64,000 bases of DNA from NCBI RefSeq assembly GCF_010015585.1, contig NW_022985096.1:1-64000 (forward strand). The letters are read 5' to 3'. The stretch is from Eremomyces bilateralis CBS 781.70 (taxonomy: Eukaryota > Ascomycota > Dothideomycetes > Eremomycetales > Eremomycetaceae). This document shows, one piece after another, positions 1 through 9,308 of this stretch. A program made the translations under genes and the position numbers. How positions within the stretch are numbered: the stretch's first letter is position 1; each line of letters begins with the position of its first letter. The notes beneath the pieces are model-generated. The model searched no databases and was not told the origin of the DNA. It saw nothing but the letters and a program-made list of their open reading frames with translations.

Positions 1-310
1 AGATAGTCTACTAAAGGGAGGAGGCGGGATTTTATGTACCCGCAGCCTCAGGGCTACGGGGAAACTTTTGCCCGCGGCAGACCAGATAGAATATCGTGCT
101 CATAGACCCGAAAGGGATCCAGATAGTACGTTAAATTGATTCTTATTATTATTATTAAAATAATATTCAAGATGAAGTTACGCCCTCGCAAGAAGCCTAT
201 ACCACCGTACGAACCGATCCGGACACCATCGCCGTCCCCAGCTTCGGAAGGTCACGTGCGGTCAACCCCAGAAAGGGAGGAAGTTTCGGGCCCTCCGGAG
301 GCATTGCCCA

Positions 311-1327
311 GAGCTCTCAAATAACGATATTTTCGCAAGATGTGGTGTTCCGCCACGTACAGGATACCGTATCTTAAGAGCTAGGAGTTCTAGGCGAACG
401 AATAAGGCAGGATCGGGGACCGCAAGAGGTCGTCCACGGAGTCTCCTGGTTGAACAGGTCCAGGCCGTTATCCGGTGGCTCGTTGGCCATTACGACCGGC
501 GAATCGAGACATTTGAGGAGATAGCGTGATCTTGGAAGCTCGAATGCCATTGGCAGACCCCCAAATCAGCCCTTGGGCGTGAAGGATTCAAGAAATGCCG
601 TGCCTGTCAAAAACCGTATATCACGGAGGAGAACCGGATCAAGCGCCACCAATTCGCTCAGGGCCATCGCTTCTGGACTCCACTCCGGCGGTAGGTTGTC
701 TTCTCAGATGAGGTCCATTTCCACCTTGGTATGGAGAACTCAAAGTGGGTAATCCGCGGGAAAGAGGAGCGGTATTGCCCTAATTGCATGCAGCACAGGA
801 AAAAAAGACTAAAAAACGTTCTCCACGCCTGGGGTGCCGTAGGGATTGGATATAAGAGCCCCCTCGTATTCTACGAATACCACAAAAAGGAGAAGCCGGG
901 GGGTCGCGAGTCTGGACTTAATATGATCCGTTATCGTGACGAGGTCTTGAGGTCCCATGTCCTCCCCCTTTTCCAACGTTTTAAGAAGGAAAAGAGAGCC
1001 CTCCTCCTCGAGGTTGACAATGATGGATGCCGCGGAACCCGGAGCGAGTCCAATATGATCAGTAAGTTCATGTCAGATTGTGGGATTCCTTGGTATGCGG
1101 ACCCTCCGCAGTCTCCAGACATGTCACCAATTGAGAATGTTTGGAGGATCCTAAAGCAACACCTTAAACAACGTCGAAAGCAGCCCACGACGAAGGAGGA
1201 CCTTAAGGATGCGATCATCGATGAATGGAACAAGATTCCACAGCATGAGATCGATTCCTATATCGAATCTATGCCTGACAGGATGGAGGAGATTGAGGAG
1301 CGATATGGGCTTCAATCACGTTATTAG
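311..1327 (+). pseudogene. Tc1/mariner-like transposase relic
   Basis: Decayed cut-and-paste transposase. From about 311 one frame encodes a helix-turn-helix-like start (GVPPRTGYRIL), then a Tc1-type linker (ITEENRIKRHQFAQGHRFW) and a DDE endonuclease core. The first Asp is in VFSDEVHF, the second in LEVDND and the Glu in SPIENVW. There are 38 residues between the last two acids, against 34 in classical Tc1. The frame is broken by TGA at 527-529 and TAG at 692-694. Both could arise by single transitions (CGA to TGA, TGG to TAG), as repeat-induced point mutation would leave. The region before 311 reads on in another frame (172-324, basic and proline-rich), which suggests a frameshift or unrelated sequence. 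The 198 codons from 731 to 1327 are uninterrupted. No terminal inverted repeats were found, so the ends are unknown. Family assignment is firm, the subfamily is not. Confidence 0.85.
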
Positions 1328-2316
1328 GAGCTCGCTGCCTAGAAACCTCGCGATATCACTATTTACATAGAAATCTACAGCCTCAAATTTACGTGTAAAC
1401 GGTCTGGAAAGGGATATTTTGCTATATGAGTGGTTTGGTGGTGGGTTTGGTGGTGGGTTTGGTGGTGGTGGGTGAGGCACCAAATTTGGCGCTGCCACGA
1501 CTTTCCCATACGCGCCTCGGGCGGACCGGGCATAGTAGGCGGGAATTCTTCGGATAATTGGAATCGGCCAATGAGCGTGCATGGTAGGGCATGCCAGCCA
1601 TTCTGGCGGTTGACATGCCCGTCGTCTCTTTTACTCTTATTTTAACTACGGCTTAGCGTATAGTAGCCGGATTAACCCCAAAAGCTGATAGGTAAAACTT
1701 GATGCCCAGCGTTGATATCTGATATCAAATGTATATAAAATTTCGGGTATAGAGAATATTAGCGGTTAGAAGTCCGCTCATACAAGATGAAGATAGAAAT
1801 CCGTATATGCCTCAGAAAACGTGCAATAGTCTCTCAGACGGCACTGGTGCCCAGTGCCTTTACGGCATATGATTGGTTGAAAATTGGAGGTTGACGCTAA
1901 AGAAATCGCTATGCTATATTGCGTTAGAGAGACTGCTACAGAGACAGGGGTATACCAGTACCCGCCTGAGTCCCAACTGAGATAAGGCAGATAATTATAG
2001 CTTCTTGTGACACTACCGCTTCCTATTACTGTTTTCAGATACACCGAAATACGAGACTTCGACGATTGGACGGCGCAGAACGTCGCTCTCCAATCAATGC
2101 AATGATATAATTTCTCATAAGCGTCTCATCCTCGCCTGCATTTTAGGTTCGAATCTTTCGACTTCTGGCAATTCCAAAGAGAACATGCACCCAGAGAAAA
2201 GTTTAAAGAAAGGCAGGGAAAGAGCCTCCCCAACAGGGCCCGTATCCCTTTCTCCAATATCATCACGGTCAAGCGGAATGACAGACGCATGCAACGAAAA
2301 GACGCGTATTCAATCC
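1328..2316. other. Gene-free stretch after transposase relic
   Basis: No supported gene. It holds the GT-rich tandem repeat at 1432-1467 and otherwise only short, unconserved frames. Probably decayed transposon-flanking DNA. Confidence 0.5.
1432..1467. repeat. 12-base GT-rich tandem repeat, 3 copies
   Basis: Three exact head-to-tail copies of GGTTTGGTGGTG, followed by a partial GTGGTGGG extension. It lies about 100 bases beyond the transposase relic. It may be a minisatellite or part of the element's end. No function can be assigned. Confidence 0.8.
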
Positions 2317-2499
2317 TCATACTTCTGCAGCGGTAGAGATGTCGGCGCCAGCGATCACCACGATCCTCCTCTTCTCGCGAAAAGTGGTAGTGAGGTCGCC
2401 AATCCACCATTCCTCCCCGCTTGGAGTCGGCTGCATGCTGATGTCTACGTGAACTGGTCGTTGCGATAGGTTGGAACCGCGGGCAGTGGTCGGTGCCAT
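2317..2499 (-). pseudogene. Sirtuin-like N-terminal fragment
   Basis: A 60-residue frame whose last third reads KRRIVVIAGADISTAAEV and then stops. This matches the first NAD-binding segment of Sir2-family deacetylases of the Hst type (RRIVVIAGAGIS followed by GIPDFRS). Two things point to decay. The second Gly of the GAG motif is Asp, and the frame stops exactly where GIPDFRS should follow. I could not find the rest of the Rossmann fold in another frame downstream (2126-2316). The preceding residues (VDISMQPTPSGEEWW, then a short acidic/basic stretch) resemble the variable lead-in of fungal Hst3/4-like proteins, but this is weak. A chance match cannot be excluded without a search. Confidence 0.4.
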
Positions 2500-2770
2500 G
2501 TCCAGCTGCGGGAAATCGGACTCTCAATTCTTTGACAAGGGCTACGATAGAAGACGCGTATTGGCGGATAGAATTAAGAACCTGTATACTTCCTGACAAG
2601 AGGCGATAATACCGATCGACGTCCTCGCAGAACACGCGTGTTGGTGAATGGGTGAAATTGAGAGCGACTTCCGACAGCCTTGCTAATAACAGGCGAGTTG
2701 TTGTTTTATGAGATTCCGGCCCGAAAATACGCGTCGAAGAGTTGTCCTCCTGCTAGGTGGATATGTTGCC

Positions 2771-3889
2771 TCATTCGCTTTTTCCTTCCTGCGACCGTTG
2801 TAACATGTGCAACCGGACGCGCACAGCACCTGGTGTCCGGTTGGGGAACTTTCTAAAGATCCATGGCCATGGCTTCCCGTCGGCCCTGTAAGCCAACAGA
2901 CGCTGCTCCTCCAAAGGCGCCCACCGACGGCGCGTTTCTCCATCCATACCTTGGTCAATGTATTTCTCATTGCTGACATCATCGTCGCTGATGCTACTAT
3001 CGCTCCTGCCCACGCTGCTGTCATCCTCTGAATCGACAGGGTTGGCCATTGGAATGGTGGTCGCGGCGGTAGTATCCCTTCGCGGATTTGGTGTGAACTC
3101 GTGCCGCGTGGTGACGCCGGCATTGATGTAACGACTGCGAAGGAACCCGGTTAGCAGCCATTGGCCTGCTGTAAGCGGTTTGAGCGTCATGTCGTGTATC
3201 TTCGCTGTGTTGCCCAAAATATTCTCTATTAGCTTAAGCAGCGTGCCGCAAGAAATTGCTTGCATATCGCCATCGACCTTCATCGTAGCTGCCAGGAAAG
3301 TGTCCCCCGGCGTTGGACGAAGAGAAATGTCGACCACAGTACTCCTGGCCATGGCGAAGGGTGCACTCTTGTCACTGTCCTGTGGGCCGCTATCGTCTCT
3401 TCTCGGTGCAGAGGAGTCGGGATGCGGACTGCTCAAGAAGCGTGGAATCGGCTGATCTCGAGCGTGCGTGCGAGTGTTCCTCGCAGCATCTGACTGGAAC
3501 GGCCGGTGTCTGCGCTGGATCTTGCCTCGATGCTGTCGCCCTAATGACGGTCTCGGCGACCTTGTTCCGTGGTCATCATCCACGGCGTGCTCTTCGTCCG
3601 TGTCACAGCCACGACTATAGTCAGCAGTGTCTCCCAGCCGGCTATGCTCGTGAATCGGATCGTCGGTCGCGCATCGCTTGTACGCCCTTATTGCATGGGG
3701 AGACGAGGTAGGTCGTGGGATAGTGCTGGTATTCGCCGCTTCTCTCTCATCACCTTCTTGGGGAGATGCCTCCGCATCGACAGAGCCCGGTCGTTCCCTC
3801 CCTACACGATGAAACATGCGTGGATTCTCGCGCCGCCCTGAACAGTCAAGGCCAGGATCGGGGTACTGTCTAACAATTCCTAGCGGCAT
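2771..3889 (-). CDS. Hypothetical protein with C-terminal Myb/SANT-like domain
   Basis: Single-exon frame of 372 codons starting at a true ATG. The first half is Arg/Pro-rich with low complexity and may not be coding in this frame. The second half looks like protein. A globular stretch around residues 180-255 (from STVVDISLRPTPG to WLLTGFLRSR) is followed by an acidic Ser/Asp linker. The protein ends in a tryptophan-spaced helix-turn-helix-like segment (RRRWAPLEEQRLLAYR, then PWPWIFRKFPNRTPGAVRVR), which matches the Myb/SANT-like DNA-binding domains common in fungal genomes. Role unknown; DNA binding is inferred only from this segment. It sits between a transposase relic and a long gene-poor stretch, so it may be an accessory or decaying gene. 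An intron near the N-terminal half is possible. Confidence 0.5.
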   Translation of the reverse strand: MPLGIVRQYPDPGLDCSGRRENPRMFHRVGRERPGSVDAEASPQEGDEREAANTSTIPRPTSSPHAIRAYKRCATDDPIHEHSRLGDTADYSRGCDTDEEHAVDDDHGTRSPRPSLGRQHRGKIQRRHRPFQSDAARNTRTHARDQPIPRFLSSPHPDSSAPRRDDSGPQDSDKSAPFAMARSTVVDISLRPTPGDTFLAATMKVDGDMQAISCGTLLKLIENILGNTAKIHDMTLKPLTAGQWLLTGFLRSRYINAGVTTRHEFTPNPRRDTTAATTIPMANPVDSEDDSSVGRSDSSISDDDVSNEKYIDQGMDGETRRRWAPLEEQRLLAYRADGKPWPWIFRKFPNRTPGAVRVRLHMLQRSQEGKSE

Positions 3890-5238
3890 AGATTTCCCTA
3901 GGGCAGCAACTACGTAGTATGCTTGTGATGCTTCATAATTTCATATTTCTAAGCGCCAATACCGTGCCTTTTGGCTAAGTGATTAGCGGGGTTGGTTCTG
4001 ACTAAGCTCTTGCGGCGGTCTTGAGGTTAACAATTCGGTTTCCATAGACTCTTTGAGGCGACCCAATCGTGTTGTTGGAATAGCCATGTCTAACTGGAGC
4101 GCGCTGATCTTGCCCATAGTGGCGCTCTGCGCAGGTAAGAATTGAGGGGAGGGTTGAGACGACGAAGTGGACTGAGCGGACTGTGGGGACTCGGAGGACT
4201 GAGACAGAGCAATGTGACTATCGTCATGCAGCGAACCTATAAAGCTAGCAGTGGGTATCAAAACCACAGGGAAATAAACATGTACGGGTTGTAGTATGGA
4301 ATGGACCTAGATGGGATTTGAGTCCATCCGTGGATTCTGAAAAAGTATTTTCTTACTCCAAAAAATTGCCCTGATCTCAGATCTGGCTCCTCAAGATTTT
4401 GAATTCAAGACCTCAGATTTCCGAGATGCTTGATGCTGGATCGATCCGCAAAAGCCTTATGAAAGGTTGGGATTTGTCCGAAGGTTCGTAGACTAGGCTT
4501 TGGTTCGTGCGCGTACTGCTGCTGGCGGGATCTATGGAATCAGCCATGGTTCTGATATCCCGTTGTATTGACTGGTGTCGCGGCTGTTCAGATCGTGTTC
4601 AGATCGTACTGGTATAGGATGGTGAAACAAGATGAAAAGAATCAAAACTGCGAAGACAACCAGGCTCCTGGAATTCATAAGGCTCAACATCACGATTTCT
4701 GCCTTTCGACCTCAGCCCCAGATATCGTGGCCGAGTATCTAAAAGGATTCGTTCGTGATGCAGGAGCATGTCTCCAGAACTTCCATATGGAAGGATATTA
4801 GGACTTAAACGACATTGACACGGACTCAGTACTAATGTTCAGACATATAAGGACTCGAAGTATATGCTGGGTTATGGATAGGTTCGCCTTCGGGTACTTT
4901 TGTCCCCACGATGTGGCCATACTCTCTTGATTGTCTGAGAGAAAGCAAGGGATCGAGATACAGTTCATGATAAACCAGCCTTCTAATCTAACTACTCTAC
5001 CTTGTAAGTCGCCGAACGTGATGTGATGCTGAGCTTGAACTGTGATCTCCGCCATTAGCAATTCAGGATCGATGTCGTTGTTCAGCCGTCTCCACAGAAA
5101 AAGTTCCCCCCTGCCCACGCCAGCTCGGACAACCTCTCAACAAGAATCTCCAATTCCGCTCCGTACTCCGACTTTGCTCCCATTATTCCCTTCCCATACT
5201 CTCTCTGCATCCTTCAGGCCTGCGAGATCCCTCGAAAG
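3890..5238. other. Spacer upstream of pyruvate dehydrogenase
   Basis: About 1.3 kb with no gene I can recognise. A 94-codon Ser/Gln-rich frame on the minus strand (3983-4267) and a 106-codon minus frame (4798-5118) are open but match nothing I know. The right end must contain the promoter and 5' leader of the pyruvate dehydrogenase gene. Confidence 0.4.
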
Positions 5239-6769
5239 ATGCTGTCAAGGGCAATCAGGCGAAGTTCGCCGTTCGCGGCTCAAATCCGCCGCAATGCGGC
5301 TATGCCGTTGACGCGGAGAGCCGTCACCACCGATGCGGCGTCGTCCCACGCGGATCGAGAGAGCGTGCCATCGGTATGTTGTGGGAGACAGTCGTGGAGA
5401 GCGGACGATGTGCTGATTCTACTATCATAGGCGGATGAAGAACCCTTCGAGGTCCGGTTGTCCGATGAGAGCTTCGAAACGTATGAGCTTGATCCGCCAC
5501 CCTACACCCTGAAAACCACCAAGAAGGAATTGAAGCAGATATACTGGGACATGGTAGCCGTCCGGTAAGCATATACCATCTGTTCTTTCTCCTACCCATC
5601 CCACTCCGACGATCTCTAGCGAAAAATCAGAGAGCTAATCCCCAACCCCAATACAGCCGTATGGAAATGGCCGCCGACCGCCTCTACAAGGAGAAGAAAA
5701 TCCGCGGCTTCTGCCATCTCTCCACCGGCCAAGAAGCCGTCGCCGTCGGAATCGAGCACGCTATCGATAAATCCGACCACCTCATCACTGCCTACCGTTG
5801 CCACGGCTTCGCCATGATGCGCGGCGGCACGGTCAAGTCGATCATCGGCGAGCTGCTCGGACGCCGGGAAGGAATCGCGTACGGGAAGGGCGGGTCGATG
5901 CACATGTTCGCGAAGGGGTTCTACGGCGGGAATGGAATCGTCGGAGCGCAGGTGCCGGTGGGTGCGGGCATTGCGTTCGCGGAGAAGTATGCGGGGAAGA
6001 ACACCGTGACGCTGGCGCTGTATGGCGATGGAGCGTCGAATCAGGGGCAAGTGTTCGAGTCGTTCAACATGGCGAAGCTGTGGAACCTGCCGGTGATCTT
6101 CGGCTGCGAAAGTGAGGATCCATTCGTCCATGGCATGCGGACCGGAGGCTGACGTTTGCAGATAACAAATACGGGATGGGTACGTCGGCGAACCGCTCGT
6201 CCGCCATGACCGACTATTACAAGCGCGGACAATACATTCCGGGTCTGAAAATCAACGGCATGGACGTCCTCTCCGTCAAGGCCGCCGTGGAGTACGGGAA
6301 GCGCTACGTCCAGGAAGGAAAGGGCCCTCTGGTCTTCGAATACGTGACCTACCGCTACGGCGGCCACTCCATGAGCGATCCCGGCACCACCTACCGCGTA
6401 AGTCCCATCCATTTCTCCACGTGAATCCAACCCAACAATCCTAACCCCCTCCAGACCCGCGAAGAAATCCAACGCATGCGCTCCACCAACGACCCCATCT
6501 CCGGCCTCAAATCCAAGCTCCTGGACTGGGGCATCACGACGGAAGCCGAGCTGAAGGAGATCGACAAGGAGGCGCGCAGCTTCGTGGACGCAGAGGTGGC
6601 CGAGGCCGAGAAGATGGAGGCGCCGGAGCCGACGGCGCAGATCTTGTTCGAGGATGCGTACGTGCGAGGAAGCGAGCCGCAATTCTTGCGCGGGCGGATC
6701 CCCGAGGAGAACTTCTATTATGAGCAGGCGGATATGGGGAAGGAGAAGCCGGCGGTGGCGAGGACTTGA
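5239..6769 (+). CDS. PDA1: Pyruvate dehydrogenase E1 alpha, mitochondrial
   Basis: Catalyses thiamine-diphosphate-dependent decarboxylation of pyruvate in the mitochondrial pyruvate dehydrogenase complex, with an E1 beta partner encoded elsewhere. Five exons (5239-5373, 5431-5564, 5657-6111, 6162-6397, 6455-6769) give 424 residues, the usual size. The ATG opens a basic, acid-free presequence ([10 protein letters not shown], then QIRRNAA), a typical matrix-targeting signal. The cofactor motif begins GDGASNQG at residue 213 and ends with the Asn pair at 242-243, which is rejoined across intron 3. The segment [10 protein letters not shown] carries the serine phosphorylated by pyruvate dehydrogenase kinase in animals, so reversible phosphorylation is plausible. 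All introns have GT-AG ends and every junction keeps frame and family sequence. Nothing is unusual. Confidence 0.97.
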
Positions 6770-7457
6770 GCGGGGAGGAGAGGAGAGGAGGTTTGGTGAT
6801 GGAGCCTGGGTCTCGTCCCGGGTTGACAACGTATCCTAATTACCGGAGAATGGTCTTACTAGGTCTTTGGTGTGACCCTTTCTTTGAGCGGTGTATTGTA
6901 CAATTGGACGTAGGTGGGAAAGGAAAGCAAAGGCGCAATGTATTTAAAAATTGAACACTGTCCACCAAAAATATCTGTCCTTTGCCATTATTGAAGGCAC
7001 CAAACACCTACGATGGTATCATCACTATGCAATTAATCTCCACATCCTATTTATTCATCATTTGTGGCTTTCGCCTTGAAGAGAGCCAACTCTCCACTCA
7101 TCCGTCCATTTGGTCCTAAAGGAATGTTCACAAACACTATCTAACTGTGCCCAGTAATCAAAGGTGTAGGCACCGCTAGCGAAAGGTTGCGAAAATCTCT
7201 CTCGGCATCTATAAATGACCAAAGAAGCATTTACAAAAGGATAATTTGGTAGTAAGGAGATGCCTGAAGATTTCTTCTCATCGGAGGAAGAAAAATCATT
7301 GATGTAGTCCTAGGTCACGTGCCTTCGACGCTAGGCCCAGATGAGACTCCACAGGCCTTCGACGTTGAACTTTGCATAATTTCTCGACCAGGAGAGGAGA
7401 GCTTGGGAAATCAAGCAACCAACTACATTCATTTATCTGTAGACGGAAGGGGATGAG
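6770..7457. other. Spacer between PDA1 and mL46 genes
   Basis: About 690 bases that should hold the PDA1 3' region and the mL46 promoter. A CACGTG hexamer lies at 7316-7321, about 140 bases before the next start codon. It is a possible bHLH site, on sequence alone. No gene seen. Confidence 0.4.
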
Positions 7458-8594
7458 ATGAGTGTTGGTCAACGTGTTTCGAGGCAATTGGGCCTCCGAA
7501 GAGGTAAATGCACCCCGAATCGAAGCACCTCAACCATTATCTAACCATCAACAGTGTTCGACGATGGCGTCTGCTCATCGTGTCGTCGGTCCCTAACCCA
7601 ACAACGCAGTGCATCCACCGCGACCGCAACCACCGAATCCCACCCCCCAATCCTCACCACCATGCCACCCGTCACCCAAACCTCCCTCCCCACCGGCTAC
7701 CAACTCCGCGCCTCCGTCGTCCTCTCCCGACCCCCCCAGATCACCCGCGACCTCCACCCCTTCGAGAAGTCCTTCTTCCTCTACCAACGCCGCCTCAACG
7801 AGCGTCTCGTCCTCCCCTTCTCCCGTTACTTCTACTACCGTAAAGGCACTCCCGCCGACCTCGACTGGAAGCGCAAAGTCGCCGCGCGGCTCTCCGCCTC
7901 TCGCGACGTCGGGGCGTATTCCGGGTACGGGGCGAACGCGTGGGCGGACGAGGCGCTGGTCGGCGCACCCGAGAGCGAGCCCGAACATACGGTGCAGAAG
8001 CTGATCGAGGACGCGGAGGTCAGCGCGGTCAAGCCGGAGGAGTTGGGGCATACGGCGCTGTATCGGGAGCCGGTGGAACGGCCGCAGCCGCGGGAGACGC
8101 GGGCGGATCGGGAAGGGGACGAGAGGAGTTTGGATCGGGAGTTGAAGCGGACGTTGTATTTGGTGATGAGGGAGGCGTCGGGGAAATGGGCGTTCCCCGA
8201 GGATTCGTTGGTTGGGACAGAGTCGTTGAGACAGGTATGTTTGGGTGAGAGGATGAAGAAGGGAGTTACTAACGTTGGTTGATAGGCTGCGTTACGCATA
8301 CTTCCTTTGGCGGGTGGGCCGAATATGAATACGTGGGTGGTGGGCAATGCTCCGCTTGGAAAGGCGCAGACGGACTATTCCGCCGAACAATATGTGCAGA
8401 ACACGGCTCGTGCAGTAGAAGAGGTGGGCAAGAAGGTGTTCTTCATGAAGGCTCGCATCATGGCCGGTGAAGTGGATATGGCGCAGAACAAGTTCGGTCA
8501 TCAGGAGTACAAATGGCTGACGAAGGACGAGTTGCAGAAGGTGGTCCATCAGCGGTACTGGAGCAACATCAAGAACTTCCTGCCGGAGTGGTGA
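7458..8594 (+). CDS. MRPL17: Mitochondrial large-subunit ribosomal protein mL46 (MRPL17)
   Basis: Structural protein of the mitochondrial 54S ribosomal subunit with a NUDIX-like fold; ribosomal copies lack the hydrolase function. I chose ATG 7458. A 46-base first exon (7458-7503) spliced to 7555 extends the frame with MSVGQRVSRQLGLRR and then a CSSCRRSL stretch, a good mitochondrial presequence. Without it the only in-frame ATG (7662) would drop the targeting region. The other exons are 7555-8234 and 8286-8594, 344 residues in all. Family hallmarks are PPQITRDLHPFEKSFF near residue 60, the acidic GAPESEPEHTVQKLI region, and the NUDIX-like half after the second intron (LPLAGGPNMNTWVVG to the C-terminal KNFLPEW). 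Both introns are 51 bases. Confidence 0.93.
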
Positions 8595-9308
8595 TGTTTT
8601 GCTCAGTGTTAGCCTTATGTATATTACTGTATCACCGAATCTATATACAGCACCATTTCTGTACATTGAAAGTTTGAGGGTTTTCCAAACTACATGCAGA
8701 TCCATCCTGTGCCGGGGTGGACTTAATTAATATTAATACATGTACTCCGTACTTCGCGTCTTTATTCCGTCCCTTCTTAGACGCTAGTGCCAAGAGCGGA
8801 CCCTGACGATGTCAACTGAAACCCCGTCCCAGACACTCGCAGACGTTAGTAACGACGAGCGGCATGCTGTGAAGGACGGATCTCCACCCATTAATCTTAC
8901 TGTACCAAACCTCAAGTCTACACTATCCATCTCCTGCTTACATGTTACGTCTATTGTTCTACCACTCTCTTCCCGCCATGTTCCTGTTGGCTGTTTCTTG
9001 CCAATCCATTCATTTTACGTGTTGAACCATAGCGGGCTTGGCTACGCTCGGGGCTGTGCTGACACCCGACGAAAGAATAGCAACATCCAAAAGCTGCGTC
9101 TCCGAAAAGGGCCAGTTTGAGAATTCCACCGGGAAAAGGATCGTTGTTTTACGAGCAAATATCCCTTCGAAATCCGCGTTGCCATTCTATCCTTCCCGGG
9201 CGCGCAATGCTCATTGAATGCCATTGACGCGGATTCAGGAGGAGCACCGGGATTTGAACCGCATCGACGCCATTCCCCTTCGCCTCCCCTTGACACTTAG
9301 CCTCCGCA
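8595..9308. other. Spacer between mL46 and flippase genes
   Basis: About 710 bases without a recognisable gene. It presumably holds the mL46 terminator region and the flippase promoter and leader. Confidence 0.4.

Noticed and set aside
3983-4267. 94-codon Ser/Gln-rich minus frame
   Set aside because: No recognisable domain or exon partners; cannot be separated from chance.
9230-9275. GGGATTTGAACC, reminiscent of a tRNA T-arm
   Set aside because: The flanking bases do not form T-stem, anticodon or acceptor pairs on either strand.
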